Origin: Polytrichum commune
Taxonomy: Eukaryota > Streptophyta > Polytrichopsida > Polytrichales > Polytrichaceae
Direction of reading: 5' to 3'
Length of the DNA stretch: 64,000 bases
Assembly (NCBI GenBank): GCA_950295325.1
Contig: OX485806.1
Location: 39,372,001 to 39,436,000, forward strand
This document shows, piece by piece, positions 36,001 to 47,553 of the stretch. The notes beneath the pieces are model-generated. The model did no database searches. It saw only the letters and a list, made by a program, of their open reading frames with translations, and had not been told where the DNA came from. A program made the position numbers and the translations under genes. Position 1 is the stretch's first letter. The number at the start of each line of letters is the position of its first letter.

Positions 36001-36100
36001 GCCAAGCTTGGAAATATGAGCCATTGTTTTCCTTGATGCCTTGCTAGTTGTTTACTTCATGACTCACACACACAATATCCTCCCACTCTTCAATAGCAAG
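33100..36100 (-). pseudogene. decayed MULE-type transposase gene
   Basis: Protein-like blocks occur in order on the minus strand but in different frames, with stops and frameshifts. At 36090-35790 there is a His/Cys-rich block (HGIPRAYTEAYIGNCQHCQ). At 35670-35460 there is a block with QKKQWSSKKHCGFEIIV and HKNHTPS. At 34015-33895 there is WAIDSTFKVN with FVLHVYASL. At 33810-33690 there is FKRLRSICPKAAVKDKYP with NEDPPCWESG. At 33500-33190 there is QWKQMWPMWGRRFPYG, DTTNMVERLWH and LIEAIIGDPHTGEQFGG. The DST block followed by a W..M..R..P...TTN.VER block is the layout of MULE/SWIM-type transposases as I know them. Poly-G and poly-C runs near 34020 and 34760 and AT-rich DNA separate the blocks. 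The gene is non-functional. Assignment of the His/Cys block to the same gene is inferred. Confidence 0.55.
35150..35425 (+). repeat. dispersed repeat G, copy 1 (second copy 46555-46840)
   Basis: Shared words: ATATGGACATA-like, ATATGTGAATCCT, CATAATCAACT, and GGATC followed by CATAC. The 100-residue frame overlapping the second copy shows no family motif. Confidence 0.45.
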
Positions 36101-36446
36101 CATCACATATCGAGGTGTTGTTATCTATAAAAATATGTAAATTTTCTTTAGTTTTTACATGAAATACATACGTTATTTAACTACACACTTATAATGATAA
36201 ATCTCATTATAACTTCAAACATGAAATTAGACAAACCTGAGAGGAGGTGCTTCCCAATTGTTGGGAACCTTGTCATGCACAACCATGTAGTAGATTTTCA
36301 AAAATTCCCGTGACAAAGATAGTGTTGCATGGGATTCATATCATCACGGTAGTGATTGTTATAGTTGCAAAATAATTACTTGTGAGGGGGTAGAGGTGTA
36401 ATTGCCCACTTCTATGTAGGTAGCCAAAAGAGGAGGACAATAACAC

Positions 36447-37205
36447 TACTAGCGTACAAGTCCCAAAACACACATATTGCCACTCTCTATGAAGACTAGA
36501 GGAGGGGGGGGGGGGGATAACACTAGTAGCATCACTACAAGCATATGAATCCCAGGCAACTCGTCTTGCAACACTGAAAATCATCGTAATTAGGTCATTG
36601 AAAATTTCAAAATCCTATCATCAAAATAGATTTGCAAGAAAACTCAAAGATGCAAGACAAGATGCCTAGATCTAGTATGCTTGTAGTGCATGTGTTTTCA
36701 TATACATACACTACAAGCTTATGAGTCATGGGCAATTGACCTACCTCATCAAAAAATTGTCATGTGTTGTTGGAAATTCTTCAAATCTATCATAGTGGTA
36801 GATTTGCATGTTGCTCTCATTCATGCAGAACGGTTGCCCAAGACTCATATGTTGGTAGTAATATCATGCATGCACTACTAGCACATGAGCCATTGCAATC
36901 GTCATGCGACATTGAAAGAAATATGAAAAAATTTACCAATATGCACCACTAGCGTACAAGTCCCTTACATGCAATTGTCCTCCGTCGTCGAAAGAACAAT
37001 GCAGATCCACCAATGTGGTAGATTCGCATATCTTCCAACGACGTAGGACAAGTTTTTAGTGACGCAAGTGAATTGCCCCAAGACACACGTGCTTGTGATG
37101 ACGGCTAACCATATTAAATTTTACATACTATCTCCCAACATGAAATCCGCAAAATTTTCAGTCACACATGACACGTGTTGTGGGACTCATACGCTAGCAC
37201 ACTCT
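36447..37205. mobile_element. cluster of CACTA-type MITEs and relics
   Basis: Four or five related short elements lie side by side. Their ends are variants of CACTACAAGCATATGAGTC followed by a GGGCAATTG-like block, on either strand, near 36447, 36533, 36688, 36708, 36860, 36868, 36945, 37100 and 37185. Interiors share GTGGTAGATTTGCAT. Related relics lie near 38965-39100 and 63440-63520. Confidence 0.6.
36533..36688. mobile_element. CACTA-type MITE, best-preserved member of the cluster
   Basis: A 156-bp element with perfect 13-bp inverted ends CACTACAAGCATA and a 3-bp target duplication CAT on both sides (36530-36532 and 36689-36691). Confidence 0.82.
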
Positions 37206-37570
37206 AACCTCCGTAACACCACCCTCTCTCATGTCACTCCCTCTCTTATATCCCGAAACCCTAGGGAACAAATGTGCTCAGCTCAAACCTCCCTCCTTGT
37301 TGTCACATCTCCCTTCTCATACATCCTGACGTTTGACACTAAAACAATCCACCCAAAAATTCAAACCACACGCTGGCATGCATCACGTTGTCATCATTGT
37401 TCTTTACTGCAGCGATGACTTTGTGTTATTCCATAATATCACACACTACACTACACTAATCCTCGATCATCGTGCATCCATCCTCAACACTGCAAACCTC
37501 CTTAATATCACGTGATAGTACTTCGGTTTGCCATGGGCGTGATGTTAGCGAGGTTATAAGAGTGTAGTAC
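37150..37570 (-). repeat. dispersed repeat I, copy 2
   Basis: Reverse complement of the 3225-3690 family; contains ATATCCCGAAACCCTAGGGAA. No gene is seen. Confidence 0.5.
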
Positions 37571-37889
37571 TTTTGAGCAGCAAAAGGAGAGCGGGACAAA
37601 CAAACCGGGTTGGATTTGCGGAAGGTTCATTAATTGAATACTCATAATATTGTAAGGCTCGTCAGGGCTCAGACTCTCTCTCTATACACATCTTTCAATG
37701 AAAATCCTCACTCTGACACACCCAGTTCCTTTGAATTCCTTTTGAGGATTGTTAAGTTTTTTAAAGCATTTACTAACTTAACTAGCGTCATGGCCACATC
37801 CCTTGCATCGTGGCAGGACTTTGTGCTTTTCACTTGCAATGAGGTCGCTAGGGAAACGGGAACCGGTGACAAGGAGCTCATGATTCGGC

Positions 37890-38545
37890 CAGCGGAAAAG
37901 CGGGGCTAGGAATTTGTGCAAAAAAAAATTTTTGGGTGATGGAGTAGTGGAGGAAATGATGAGGAATGCAAGTGGTTTCGTAGTTTTATTCATAGTTTTA
38001 TTCGTAAACAATTAGTTATGTTTTTCCCAAGGAGGTGAGGAAGTAAGTCAAACCCCCCTATTTCTACAGTAGGCTCTCCGCAATCTGAGCATTGAAATAT
38101 CCTACTCTGCTTATGACTGCACTCAAAATGGTTAACCCTTAAAGGACAATGCTGCCCCACGGGCTTGGTATTATTTTGGGAGAATCTTGTTCAAAACTTC
38201 TACTCCATTGCACCAAATGGGGTTTTTAGAATGCCAAATCGAGCACCTTAGCAAGATCTATACTTCTTTAGAATAGAGCCTATGTAAATTAATTGGTTAA
38301 TCATGCTTAAAATGAATTTTAAAAGATATTTGGGGTGTGGTATCGGGAAAGCATATGTCCTTTAAGGGTTAACTCCATGGCACCCGATAGTGATTCCAAG
38401 TGGTGTGGAACAAGACCTATCTGGCCGATCGTTGCGTCTGTTTGGGGCCACCGTTTTTACAATTAGCAATTTTGGGTTCACACAATAATCATTTTGCTCG
38501 TAGTCTAGTGCTTGCACAAATAGTGGTCATTTACTGTGACGGGTC
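37890..38545 (+). repeat. dispersed repeat C, copy 3, interrupted by a nested element
   Basis: Matches copies at 3850-4320 and 23560-24050 on both sides of 38136-38368. It has blocks CAAGTAAGTCAAACCCC-like, CAAAATGGTTAA and, after the insertion, TTAACTCCATGGCACCC and AAGTGGTGTGGAACAA. Confidence 0.7.
38136..38368. mobile_element. piggyBac-like non-autonomous element with TTAA target duplication
   Basis: A 233-bp insert starting CCCTTAAAGGACA and ending TGTCCTTTAAGGG, a perfect 13-bp inverted repeat. It is flanked by TTAA on both sides (38132-38135 and 38369-38372). The host repeat has two uninterrupted copies in this window reading GGTTAACTC at the same place, which fixes the borders. TTAA duplication with CCC..GGG ends is the known piggyBac signature. 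Without a transposase, another TTA- or TTAA-targeting family remains possible. Confidence 0.7.
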
Positions 38546-40960
38546 CATGACAAATACTTTCGATTGTCACATAAGGGTTTGCATGCCTTAATCGAACGTA
38601 GCGGTAATGTGGACACATGTATTTGAGTGGTATGTGGTTAAGTGTGGATCCAAGAATGGACACTAAAAAGACATGTGATTGAAAGAGCTTGGACTACATG
38701 CTCAAGATGTGCTAATCATTCTAGGTTCAGTAGTCAACATGATTGGGATGACCTCTACGACCACTTAATAAGCTAGAGAAACTTTGCCTTTGGTGATGAA
38801 TAAGATATTCATATGAGCTCCAGAAATCATAAGGCAAATGGCTACGCGAATAATTTGGATTTTCTTACCATCTTGCACTAATTTTGTGTTTCATTTCTTA
38901 CAAGAAGTGGGTGCAAAGAGGAAAGTTTCCAAATAACACACTTCTGCCTTGGATGGGATCGTGAGTTCACAACAAGCATATGAGTCCTCGACATTTGTCT
39001 TGTGTCACTTGAAACTTGTATTGCGTCATTGGAAACTCTACAAATTTACCACTATGGTAGAGTTCCATTGCTCTTTTAGCAATGCAAGATTATTGTCCTA
39101 GAAAGGGATTTATCAAACACAAGCATACCCCTCATCCATCCAACATAAAAACTTGACTCCCTATATTAGATGTGAAGTCGATTTGTTTCAAATGAATAGA
39201 CTTGCCTAAGTTGGGGTTGCTAAAGTTTATTCAGAAGTCAAATTGACTAGATAAAATACCGTCCAAACTGCATGTTGTTTTAGGGCTTTTAAGTTGGATG
39301 GATGGAATCCACTCATATGCGATAATTCCTTCTCTAATGATTATACTACACTAAATAATGTATGTAGTGTCACCAATTCTATTTGTCTTGCTCAATGTTT
39401 ATTGTGAACAAGACATGTAGTTTCACCAACACTAAATTGGATCCTAACAATATTTCTCATTCCTTGCAAAAAAACAAAAACGGGGCATTGTAAATTTACA
39501 ATGTTGCAATTACTATCACTTACTAAGTGATTTTTCATCCAAACTTCAATCATCAATGACAATATTATATTGAAGTAACATTACCATGCAAAATATGCCA
39601 AACTAAAAGTTGATGAACTAAAATTGTGTTGGGATTGACAGTACTTGTAAACTTATTGATGAGGAGTGTCATTAGAAAAGTTACCAAGTGTCATAAAATG
39701 CCATATGACACTAAATACAATATGAAGTGTGGTATCAAAGGAGAAGTCATGTTGAAGTCAAAGGTCACTCTCTTAAGTGTGATTGTGCACACAATCGCCT
39801 TACATTTCTCTAGAATATGCTTGATATCATTTTCCCTAAGGGAGGAGCACCTTAAACCAAGAAGTTAAGGTATTTAACATACATGTGGTAGTCATATGAA
39901 CTGAAAAAAATGATTTCCGAGAAAATGAAAAATGAAAAAAAAAAAACTAACTGTACTACAACCCCCCACCCCACCCACCCAAAAAAAAATTAGTAGTGAA
40001 AATTGCATTGTCAAACAAAACTAGTTTTTTTTTGGGGGGGGGGGAGAGAAAAAAAGAAAGAGGGCTTTGATGTTCACATAGGGAACATTCTCATAATCGA
40101 TATGTACTTGTTATGCAAGATTTCGAGGGTGTTGATACTGGAGGTTTTTTGTTTTTTTTTTAAAGTTTTAATCCTTTTCTTCTTCTGCCCTGAATTTGTA
40201 TTTATATTATTAAAAAAAATATGTGCACGAATAGACCACTAATTGGGCCCCACGTTCTCACTAAATATTTATTGTCGCAAATGTGTTAATGGCTGAAATG
40301 ATTGTGAGACTACATACATGTCGTGTGGGTTCATTTATTATTATTTTCTAGACATTTAATGGCCCCGCCCATGTTGGGACCTTGGGCACATGGGTTTAAA
40401 GTTCACATGCCACAGCTTAAAGAGGTAGTGCACGATAGTGTGGAGGTAGTAACCGTGCAAAGATCGCACTACAAACTTGCTAGTTTTATCAACAACTAGC
40501 CACCCAATATAAGGCAAAGCATGCTAAACTTGGTACCTCGCCTAGACAACAACCTAAAATCTTGCACAATAGTACATATTGGTTTTTGAAAATCAAGCTC
40601 TCATGATGGTTTTGGGTCATCTGCCAATAAGACATCAAACCCTTATAACTTTCGTCTATAATGGAATTCAAATGTGACATGTTTTGGTGCATCGGAGTCC
40701 TCTAAGGTATACGGTTTCTTTTCTTAATCAGACCTTTATATTTGATTGGCATGTGGTTCAATGAGGATCAAAGAACAAACATCATAAAGACACATGTTTA
40801 AAAGAGATTGGACTATGTCTTCAAATATTGATAACTTCTCCACACTCCATAGTAAACACAATTCAGTGGACCTATGTATCCAATTAAGAAATCAACAAAC
40901 GTGCACTGTGATAACCATGACTTAAGCATGGGGGGGGGGGTCCAATTTTCAATCCGGTTT
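38546..40960. other. intergenic repeats, no gene seen
   Basis: Holds repeat D (38575-38860, 40725-40850), a CACTA-like relic (38965-39100), an ATTTAGTG-family relic (39345-39740), an A/T-rich stretch and an 11-base G run near 40035. The reading frames here have no motif. Confidence 0.4.
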
Positions 40961-40961
40961 T

Positions 40962-41510
40962 TTGCATATGTTTCATCGTGGATTTTCCCCAAGGGGGTCA
41001 CTCCTGCATTTAAGAAAACTACGTGAGAACAAATATAGGGTCCATTTTGCAGGTGTGACTTACAAATTAAAAAACATGTACTTGCAACAAAGCTCAAGTT
41101 ATATTGAACTCCATGGTATAAATAAATCGAGATGCTTACAAATTGATCATGCTAGAGAAGCTTTAAACCTAACACACTCTAGGGTTTGGAGAGGCGGGGA
41201 ATTAACCATCAATCTAGAAAACGCACATGTGTGGTTAACCTAGATTATGTTTCTAACTCCCAACAAACTCTAGGGTGCATAGCAAAAGAGGCTAAAATCC
41301 AAGATTTTATCCCTCTTGATGACTCTAACCAACCATTGCCTCCACATGTTGGTTCTAGAGTTAGTGGTAAGAGCACTGACCATGTGACATCTGACATGAA
41401 GTCCACATTGGTGACTGCCGAGGTCATAGGTAGACATTTGTTGGCCAAAGAAAAACTTATTAAAGATTTGAAACCAATAACCCTAGAGGATCACTAATGG
41501 CACTTGAGGT
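40962..41510 (+). pseudogene. coding relic shared with 53329-53740, unknown family
   Basis: The frame at 41186-41497 contains SQQTLGCIAKEAKIQD, PLDDS, PPHVGSRVSG, KSTLVTAEVIGRHLLA and KPITLE. The same string of motifs, with conservative substitutions, is encoded on the minus strand at 53.3-53.7 kb. An overlapping frame at 40962-41243 runs into it. Conservation at protein level suggests a former coding region, probably of a mobile element. No domain is recognised and frames are broken. Confidence 0.45.
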
Positions 41511-42229
41511 CTTCAAACCATAATTTTGTGGGTGTAGTAAAGGTGAATTGTGTGGAGTGTTGTAAATAGTTTGGATCCACCACCAAAGATCACTCCAACC
41601 GTGAGATTATTAACGTGACAACCTCTGCCTAAAATTCTACCCAAAACAATCCAATGAGCAACTGGAGGTTTGTACTCCTACATTTCCTCAAACAAAACAA
41701 TTCTACAATTCACCTCCACATCATAATAAGAATCACATAGGGCATCCTTGGAAAACCTTCAACTCAATGACACTCAATTGAGCTAATGGCTTAGACAACA
41801 ACCTCAAATTCCAGTTGCTTCGATAAGTGGGGGCTCTTCTTGAACCAACCCACATTGTGCACATATTCGTTGCTCACATACTCACTTGTTGTCACCTACA
41901 ATGCCCCTCAATCGCTTGCCATATCCCTAACAAAACATGACTTCCTTCAATTTGGGATCCCCAACTAGAGCAAATGGGTTTTTCCTCAATTGCACTAGTC
42001 CCATTCACTGCACCTACTATCTGAATGCCTTCAACCCAACAATGCTTGATGGTCAGATTTGGTCAAGACAATAGACTTCCTTTTAGAGGCTTGTGATTGG
42101 AGATGATCACTAAACTAGATTCCCTTTCTTTAACACCAAGGTCAAATATATATATATATATGTTAGAAATGAGGTGACTTTAAAAGAATTTTTTTTGGCA
42201 AAGAGGTGCATTGTATTCTCACGTGTTCC
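41511..42229. other. intergenic DNA, no gene seen
   Basis: No recognisable coding or repeat structure apart from a short (TA)n near 42147-42161. Confidence 0.4.
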
Positions 42230-42450
42230 TACTAACTACAAGGGAGTGACCTCCACCCACCCCCCACCCTGAGAGATTTGCTAATGCAACACGAGTTTCG
42301 TTGTATAAATCTAATTAGTAGAAGTTGGAGAACATGAGAAAGGAACCAAACAACACCCATAAACCTTGTCGATTGTTGACGATAATGTTGATCACAATAT
42401 AACCTGATAAGTTTATATATCAGTTCAACATTAATAATGACACTTAACAT
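42230..42450 (-). repeat. dispersed repeat E, inverted copy
   Basis: The reverse complement carries TTGCATTAGCAAATCTC and the GTTCTCCAAC block also found at 30440-30560 and 60990-61050. Confidence 0.5.
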
Positions 42451-43724
42451 AAGGGTGGGTTTACACTAGGGTCCAGGTCCAAGCTACCTGGCCTCCAAAA
42501 AACCTCTTCATGGACCTTACACATGGATTCAAGATTATAACCAAGCTCGAAGTTTGATTTCTCAAATTGGGTCAAAACCTGCATTATTTGGTAGGAAAGG
42601 AATTTGGTAATTCCCACGGCACGTACAGGCTTTAAAGGATTTTCAAGGGCCCTTAGATATTTCATGGTCATGGCTCTTGGTCTCTGTGTAATTAAAAAGT
42701 GGCCCTTATATTAAACACGGTCACGAAACTGGGCCTGATTGTTTCTTCGACGAAATTACGAGCTCTGCCGCTCAGAGATCGCCGGATATCTAAGGAATTG
42801 CGGCTAAGTTCTTTGGTCTAGAAGCAAATTTATTTTTTATTTTTTTATTTTTTTTGGGGTTCTGGGTCCACATCAAGAATCCGAATTCCAGGTAATGGTA
42901 AAGTGATGAGGAAGTTTGCTTTCCAATATGCCAACGGCTCCACAAAACTCGGTCTCATGGTCACGACCTCACAAACCCACCATTGTGTATGGAATTATGC
43001 ATGGAAGCGGCCTTGAAATCGGGAGAGATTCCTCGGTCATTCCCATCAAATTTGGTGCTCGTTTTAAGCTATGTTGACGTGACCGATGTTTCGGAAGATG
43101 CTTGCCCGGTTTTGTGACATGGCCCGGTCAAACCATCCTCCTCCATGTTAATTTCGAGCCGTACGCAAAACAAAGAATCTATCAAAATTTGACCTAAAGT
43201 TTGTGGCCCTTGTGTGTGGGCGATATCTTAAAGACCCGCTTATAACTTGGACCAGCTCGGGAATTGTCTCGTATTCCGGTTAACGATTGCGAATCACGAA
43301 GATTGTCATTTCAAGTTTCAGAATCGGAGTGGAGATGCAAAAGTTACAGGAGTTTAGAGTGCTCAACATTCTATTTCTCTTTGAACGGTCATAGAGGCGT
43401 TCTTAGATCATGGATCATTGTGGACACAGGTAATTCGAGTTTAATCGTAGCATGTGTTTTTTTGGCGTTCATTCTTAACTACAAGCCTTGCCATAGGCAT
43501 ACCACTCGGTTGATATGAGTGGTCAATTAAGAAGAGTGACCATATAAGGCTCATGTTCTTGGAAACCTTTTGATGCACCGAATTCTCCATCTCAACCCAT
43601 AGCTTAGCTTGAAAAAAATGATCTAAGGTGTTCACTTTACATAAGGTAGATGAGGTTAATGTAGACACCTCCAACTTTGTGGAATCATCCAATCGATGGA
43701 TTTGAGCTGTAGAAACTCGAGCAT
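42451..43724. other. intergenic DNA, somewhat richer in GC, no gene proven
   Basis: 42720-43520 differs in composition from its surroundings. A frame at 43264-43518 contains RSWIIVDTGNSSLIV, which superficially resembles an aspartic-protease DTG site but lacks its wider context. Probably a transposon remnant. Confidence 0.3.
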
Positions 43725-43912
43725 GTTAGTGGTTGTGAATTAGGAGCAAAGAATTCAAAATTGTTGAAATCGGAATCAAGGAAGGTGTTGATCTAGGCTC
43801 GGGAATCAAAGATTCTCTACTTTCCAATGTGATGTTATAGGGGGGGGGGACTCTTTTATAGTTCAATGTTGTGTAAGTGGACAACTTCACTAGTAGATTC
43901 TACAAGGGTCAT
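43725..43912. repeat. dispersed repeat H, copy 2 (inverted)
   Basis: Reverse complement of 1-195, including the homopolymer run near 43843-43851. Confidence 0.6.
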
Positions 43913-44972
43913 TTGCAAACAAAAAAAAAAGTTACCAATTCAACAACAATACTACAAGAATATTATTAAATAATTTGCGTTTCTTCATGTGAGGCCTAAG
44001 AATATAACCATGAGATGCCCCAACCTAGTGTAATGAACCTGAGATTCAAACTCAAGTCCTTTGAAGCACTTCTTCCATTGTGATTACTTCTCTTAAGTAA
44101 TCATCGATTTGCCTCAATGAACGAGCATAACCAACCGCTACATTGGTATGTCTAATTAGTGGAGTTACATATTGTTGTAACTTTCAACTGAAAGTATCAT
44201 TCATTACCCAAACAACAGGGGTGGTTAGTATCCACGTTGAAGAATATGACACAACTAAGTCGGTAAAGAATGATACTCTCAGTAAAACATCATAGCAACA
44301 AATGGTAGTCCACACTAATTAGACAAAACGGTGCAGTTACAGATGAACCGGTCGAGTTTGAGAAATAACTGGTTCAAGTTCAAGACTTCAGTATAACCTT
44401 ACCGTTCATTTTAGAGCAATCTAAAGCAATATACCTCAGATTAGCAAAGAAAACCCGAAAGATCACAAGAACATGTAACCGCAGTTGGAGTTGGAAACAC
44501 TGGGATATATTTTGACCGATTGTGCCTGGAAATCATCGCCTCAGACACTGGATCTGCATGCTTTACATTTCTTCTAAAGTACTTCTCCTTCAAGCTGCTG
44601 CTGCTGCGATGTCAGAATTTGGTTCAGAAAATCCACTCTGCACTGAATCACAACTAAAACTTAAATGCAATATATCGATATATTTTTATATGTATTTATA
44701 GATAGATAAAAGTTTGTAAGTAAGTACTTGCAGATACAATCAATATCTGTCAAAGTTTTCCGTCATGTTCTGGAGGAGGCACTGGAAGTTTTCAAGCATT
44801 GGAAAATTTAATGTGGAGAGTCGTCGAAATTAATGTGGATGTTTGAGTCGATTTCAGGCTCCACAGAGTTGTTAGTACTGGAAATTTAATCCACCCTCTT
44901 AAAGTAAAGTGCCTGTTTCGATTCCATAGACGGGTCAAGCCCTGCTTGAACTCACCGAGCAAGAATTGATTA
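43913..44972. other. intergenic DNA, no gene seen
   Basis: 44150-44300 contains partially inverted words (TAATTAG, AGTATCATTC), suggesting an old palindromic element. Nothing else is recognised. Confidence 0.35.
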
Positions 44973-45476
44973 GGGCCACTTCACACACGAGCCAAGAGCC
45001 GTGACCGTGAAATTGTGAGAGCCCAAAAGAAAGTGTCTAAAGGCCGTCCCAAGACGCCTCCAAACTCATGTAGTGTGGTCACGGACCCTCAAGTGTAGTG
45101 TGAAGCCCTACGTGACCGGGCCCTTAACCAAATGCTATTTCAGTGAGTTTCTATTCACGCGGGGTCCTCACGCATGATAAAATAGAATAAACCAACGGTT
45201 GTGAGCGTTCGTAGTGTCATGGTCTCCTGGTTTTATGTTAAGCCTACCTCCAAGAGGTGGTTTTTGAAAATAGTCCAAGTGACCATGAAACATGATGTGT
45301 TCGATGCCATGTAAGAATCCATATAGACTTTACATATATCTTGCATTCATTTACTTTGTCGGTCCCTCAAGCGTAGTGTGAAGTGAGCTTGGACCGGCTC
45401 CGCCTTTCCCACCAATGAGAGTGCTTGAAGTGTAATGGTCACGGGCCCTCAGCCTCGTGTGTGAAGAAGGGGGCCC
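44973..45476 (-). mobile_element. PIF/Harbinger-type MITE, copy 2
   Basis: A 504-bp element opposite in orientation to copy 1. Ends GGGCCACTTCACACACGAG and a slightly altered right end; TTA duplicated at 44970-44972 and 45477-45479. Confidence 0.88.
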
Positions 45477-45748
45477 TTAATTTCAGAGTTTTGGAGGAGC
45501 TTCTAATTCCGTTGTGGGAGAGTTTCTTATTGATTGAGTGGCCGCATTAACTTCCGGTTCTTCTGAAGTCTAGGACTTCTTTGTCCTTGCTGATGCTGGG
45601 TCTTCAGATCAGTTCAATAAATCCACGTTGGATTACAACTACACTCTTTCTTCTCTTTAGTGTCGGTACTTGAATCGTTTAAAATGCCATCTAATTAGGA
45701 TGGGACTGCTTTACTTGAATTATTTTTTTTGCGAATGAAAGTCTGTTA
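45477..45748. other. intergenic DNA between two MITEs
   Basis: No gene or repeat recognised. Confidence 0.35.
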
Positions 45749-46036
45749 CTCCCTCCGTTTCAATATGATTGTATGTGTTTCTAACTTTGGCGAGATCAAG
45801 GCCTGCTGCCTGTTGACCGAGTAGTTGTAAGTATGGTTCTTAAGTATGATTAACAACAACTGTTCTGAAACGCCCCCGGAAGTTGCGGTGTCGAAAGACT
45901 TTTTGATATCGAAAGTTTGGCGCGAAAATATTTGATATGAGCCTCAAATTTCTGGCCGGGCAGATAAACCGGATGATCATTTTGGGACAAAAAAAAAATG
46001 TCGGGAAGTAGGACAATCATTTTGGGACGGAGGGAG
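45749..46036. mobile_element. Stowaway MITE (Tc1/mariner)
   Basis: A 288-bp element with ends CTCCCTCCGTTTCAATATGA and, inverted, CTCCCTCCGTCCCAAAATGA. It is flanked by TA (45747-45748 and 46037-46038). This is the canonical Stowaway terminus and target site. Confidence 0.93.
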
Positions 46037-47051
46037 TACAAAAATGGTTATCGCCCAACAATGATCGTGGGGCTTCTGCATGCGTCGTTGGGTGGGTTTT
46101 TTGTTAGCATTGTTAGCAAAGTGAGAAAATGTGTGTAATATAAATCTTGGTTAATAATAATCTTGAGTTCTTGAGTACATTGTTTTGCCGTTCACTCTCA
46201 AAGTGAACGATGTCTTTAAAAAACGTTCACTACAAGAATTACATTGGTTCCTTATCATTGGTTCTCTTCCACTGGACGGGTTTTGCAATCTATGAATATG
46301 GTTGGAGGTCTATTATTATAATAGATCATAAAAATATATGGTGGAAATAACCAGTGGTAAGGAGCCGCAACCTCGCGAATGTAAGTTAAATTATGACAAA
46401 TCCCTTGAATGGAGTCTTTTTGGTACACTACGATATATTTGAAAAAAATATCAAAATGATGTCTATTAGAACAACAATGTTTATGGTAAATACAAAAGGT
46501 GCACTTATAGTGGATTTGATGTCTTGCACATTAAACTTGTATTTGAGTAAATCTGGACATACTCTCAATATCTTGACTCTTTGGTTCCTTCGTTCTTTGG
46601 GTGGATCCATCGATACGGTTTTTGATACACCTAGATTTCATGGGAGATATGTGAATCCTCGGTCATTACTTGAATGTTTCGCTATCAGAATATGATGGGA
46701 AGAATCAAAAATTTAATCTTTGATGTTAAATTTGTAGAAGTCAATGTTGAATAGTGAGAATGTAATCAAAACGACTGCTACGATATATCATAATCAACTT
46801 TACATGTTTTATCGGAGGATCGAATCATACAATTCTATCAGTTTAAACCAATTTCACTACCTTGTAGAATATTGTGACGTTCTAGTATACAACATCAAAT
46901 TAAGGTGACAAAATTTGAAACAAAAATTTGGAATAATGAAACCCACACGAAAAAGAAGAAAGAGTGTGCTTACATTTCATAATAAGTAAGTGCTTGCAAA
47001 TCATACCCAAAGTGTGAGTCAAAGTGTCCGTTATGTTTTTGGACATACATT
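46037..47051. repeat. intergenic; repeat G copy 2 and a CACTA-like end
   Basis: 46555-46840 matches 35150-35425. CACTACAAGAAT near 46228 resembles a CACTA terminus, but no matching end with a target duplication was found. The 100-residue frame at 46393-46695 has no motif. Confidence 0.4.
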
Positions 47052-47553
47052 AACATTTCTCAAATGAGACTGAGAGCCGGTGACCATTACACTTCAAGCA
47101 CTCTCATTGGTGGAAAAGGCGGAGCCGGTCCAAGTTCGCTTCACACGACGCTTGAGGGACCAACGGAGTAACTTAGGTGAATGCAAGATGGATGTAAAGT
47201 CTACATGGATTCCTACATGGCATCAAAATAGAACACGTTTCATGGTCACTTGGACTATTTTCAAAGACCACCTCTTGGAGGTAGGCCTAACACAAAACCG
47301 GCAGACCATGGCACTCCGAACGCTTACAACCATAGATTCATTCTATTTTACCATGTGTGAAGGCCCGCATGAATAGAAATTCATGGAACTAGCATCTGGT
47401 TGAGGACCCGGTCACATATGACGTCACACTACGCTCAAGGGTCCGTGACCACACTTCATGGTTTTGGGGGCGTCTTGGAACAGCCTTTGGACACTTTCTT
47501 TTGGGCTCTCACAATTTCATGGTCACGGCTCTTGGCTCGTGTGTGAAGTGACC
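47052..47553 (+). mobile_element. PIF/Harbinger-type MITE, copy 3, left end degenerate
   Basis: The interior matches copy 1 nearly throughout (CTCATTGGTGGAAAAGGCGG). The right end is CTCGTGTGTGAAGTGACC followed by TTA. The left terminal 15-20 bases are no longer recognisable, so the left border is approximate. Confidence 0.8.

Noticed and set aside
43264-43518. Possible retroviral-type aspartic protease (IIVDTGNSS)
   Set aside because: No flanking hydrophobic ILG motif, reverse transcriptase or integrase is nearby. DTG alone is too short.
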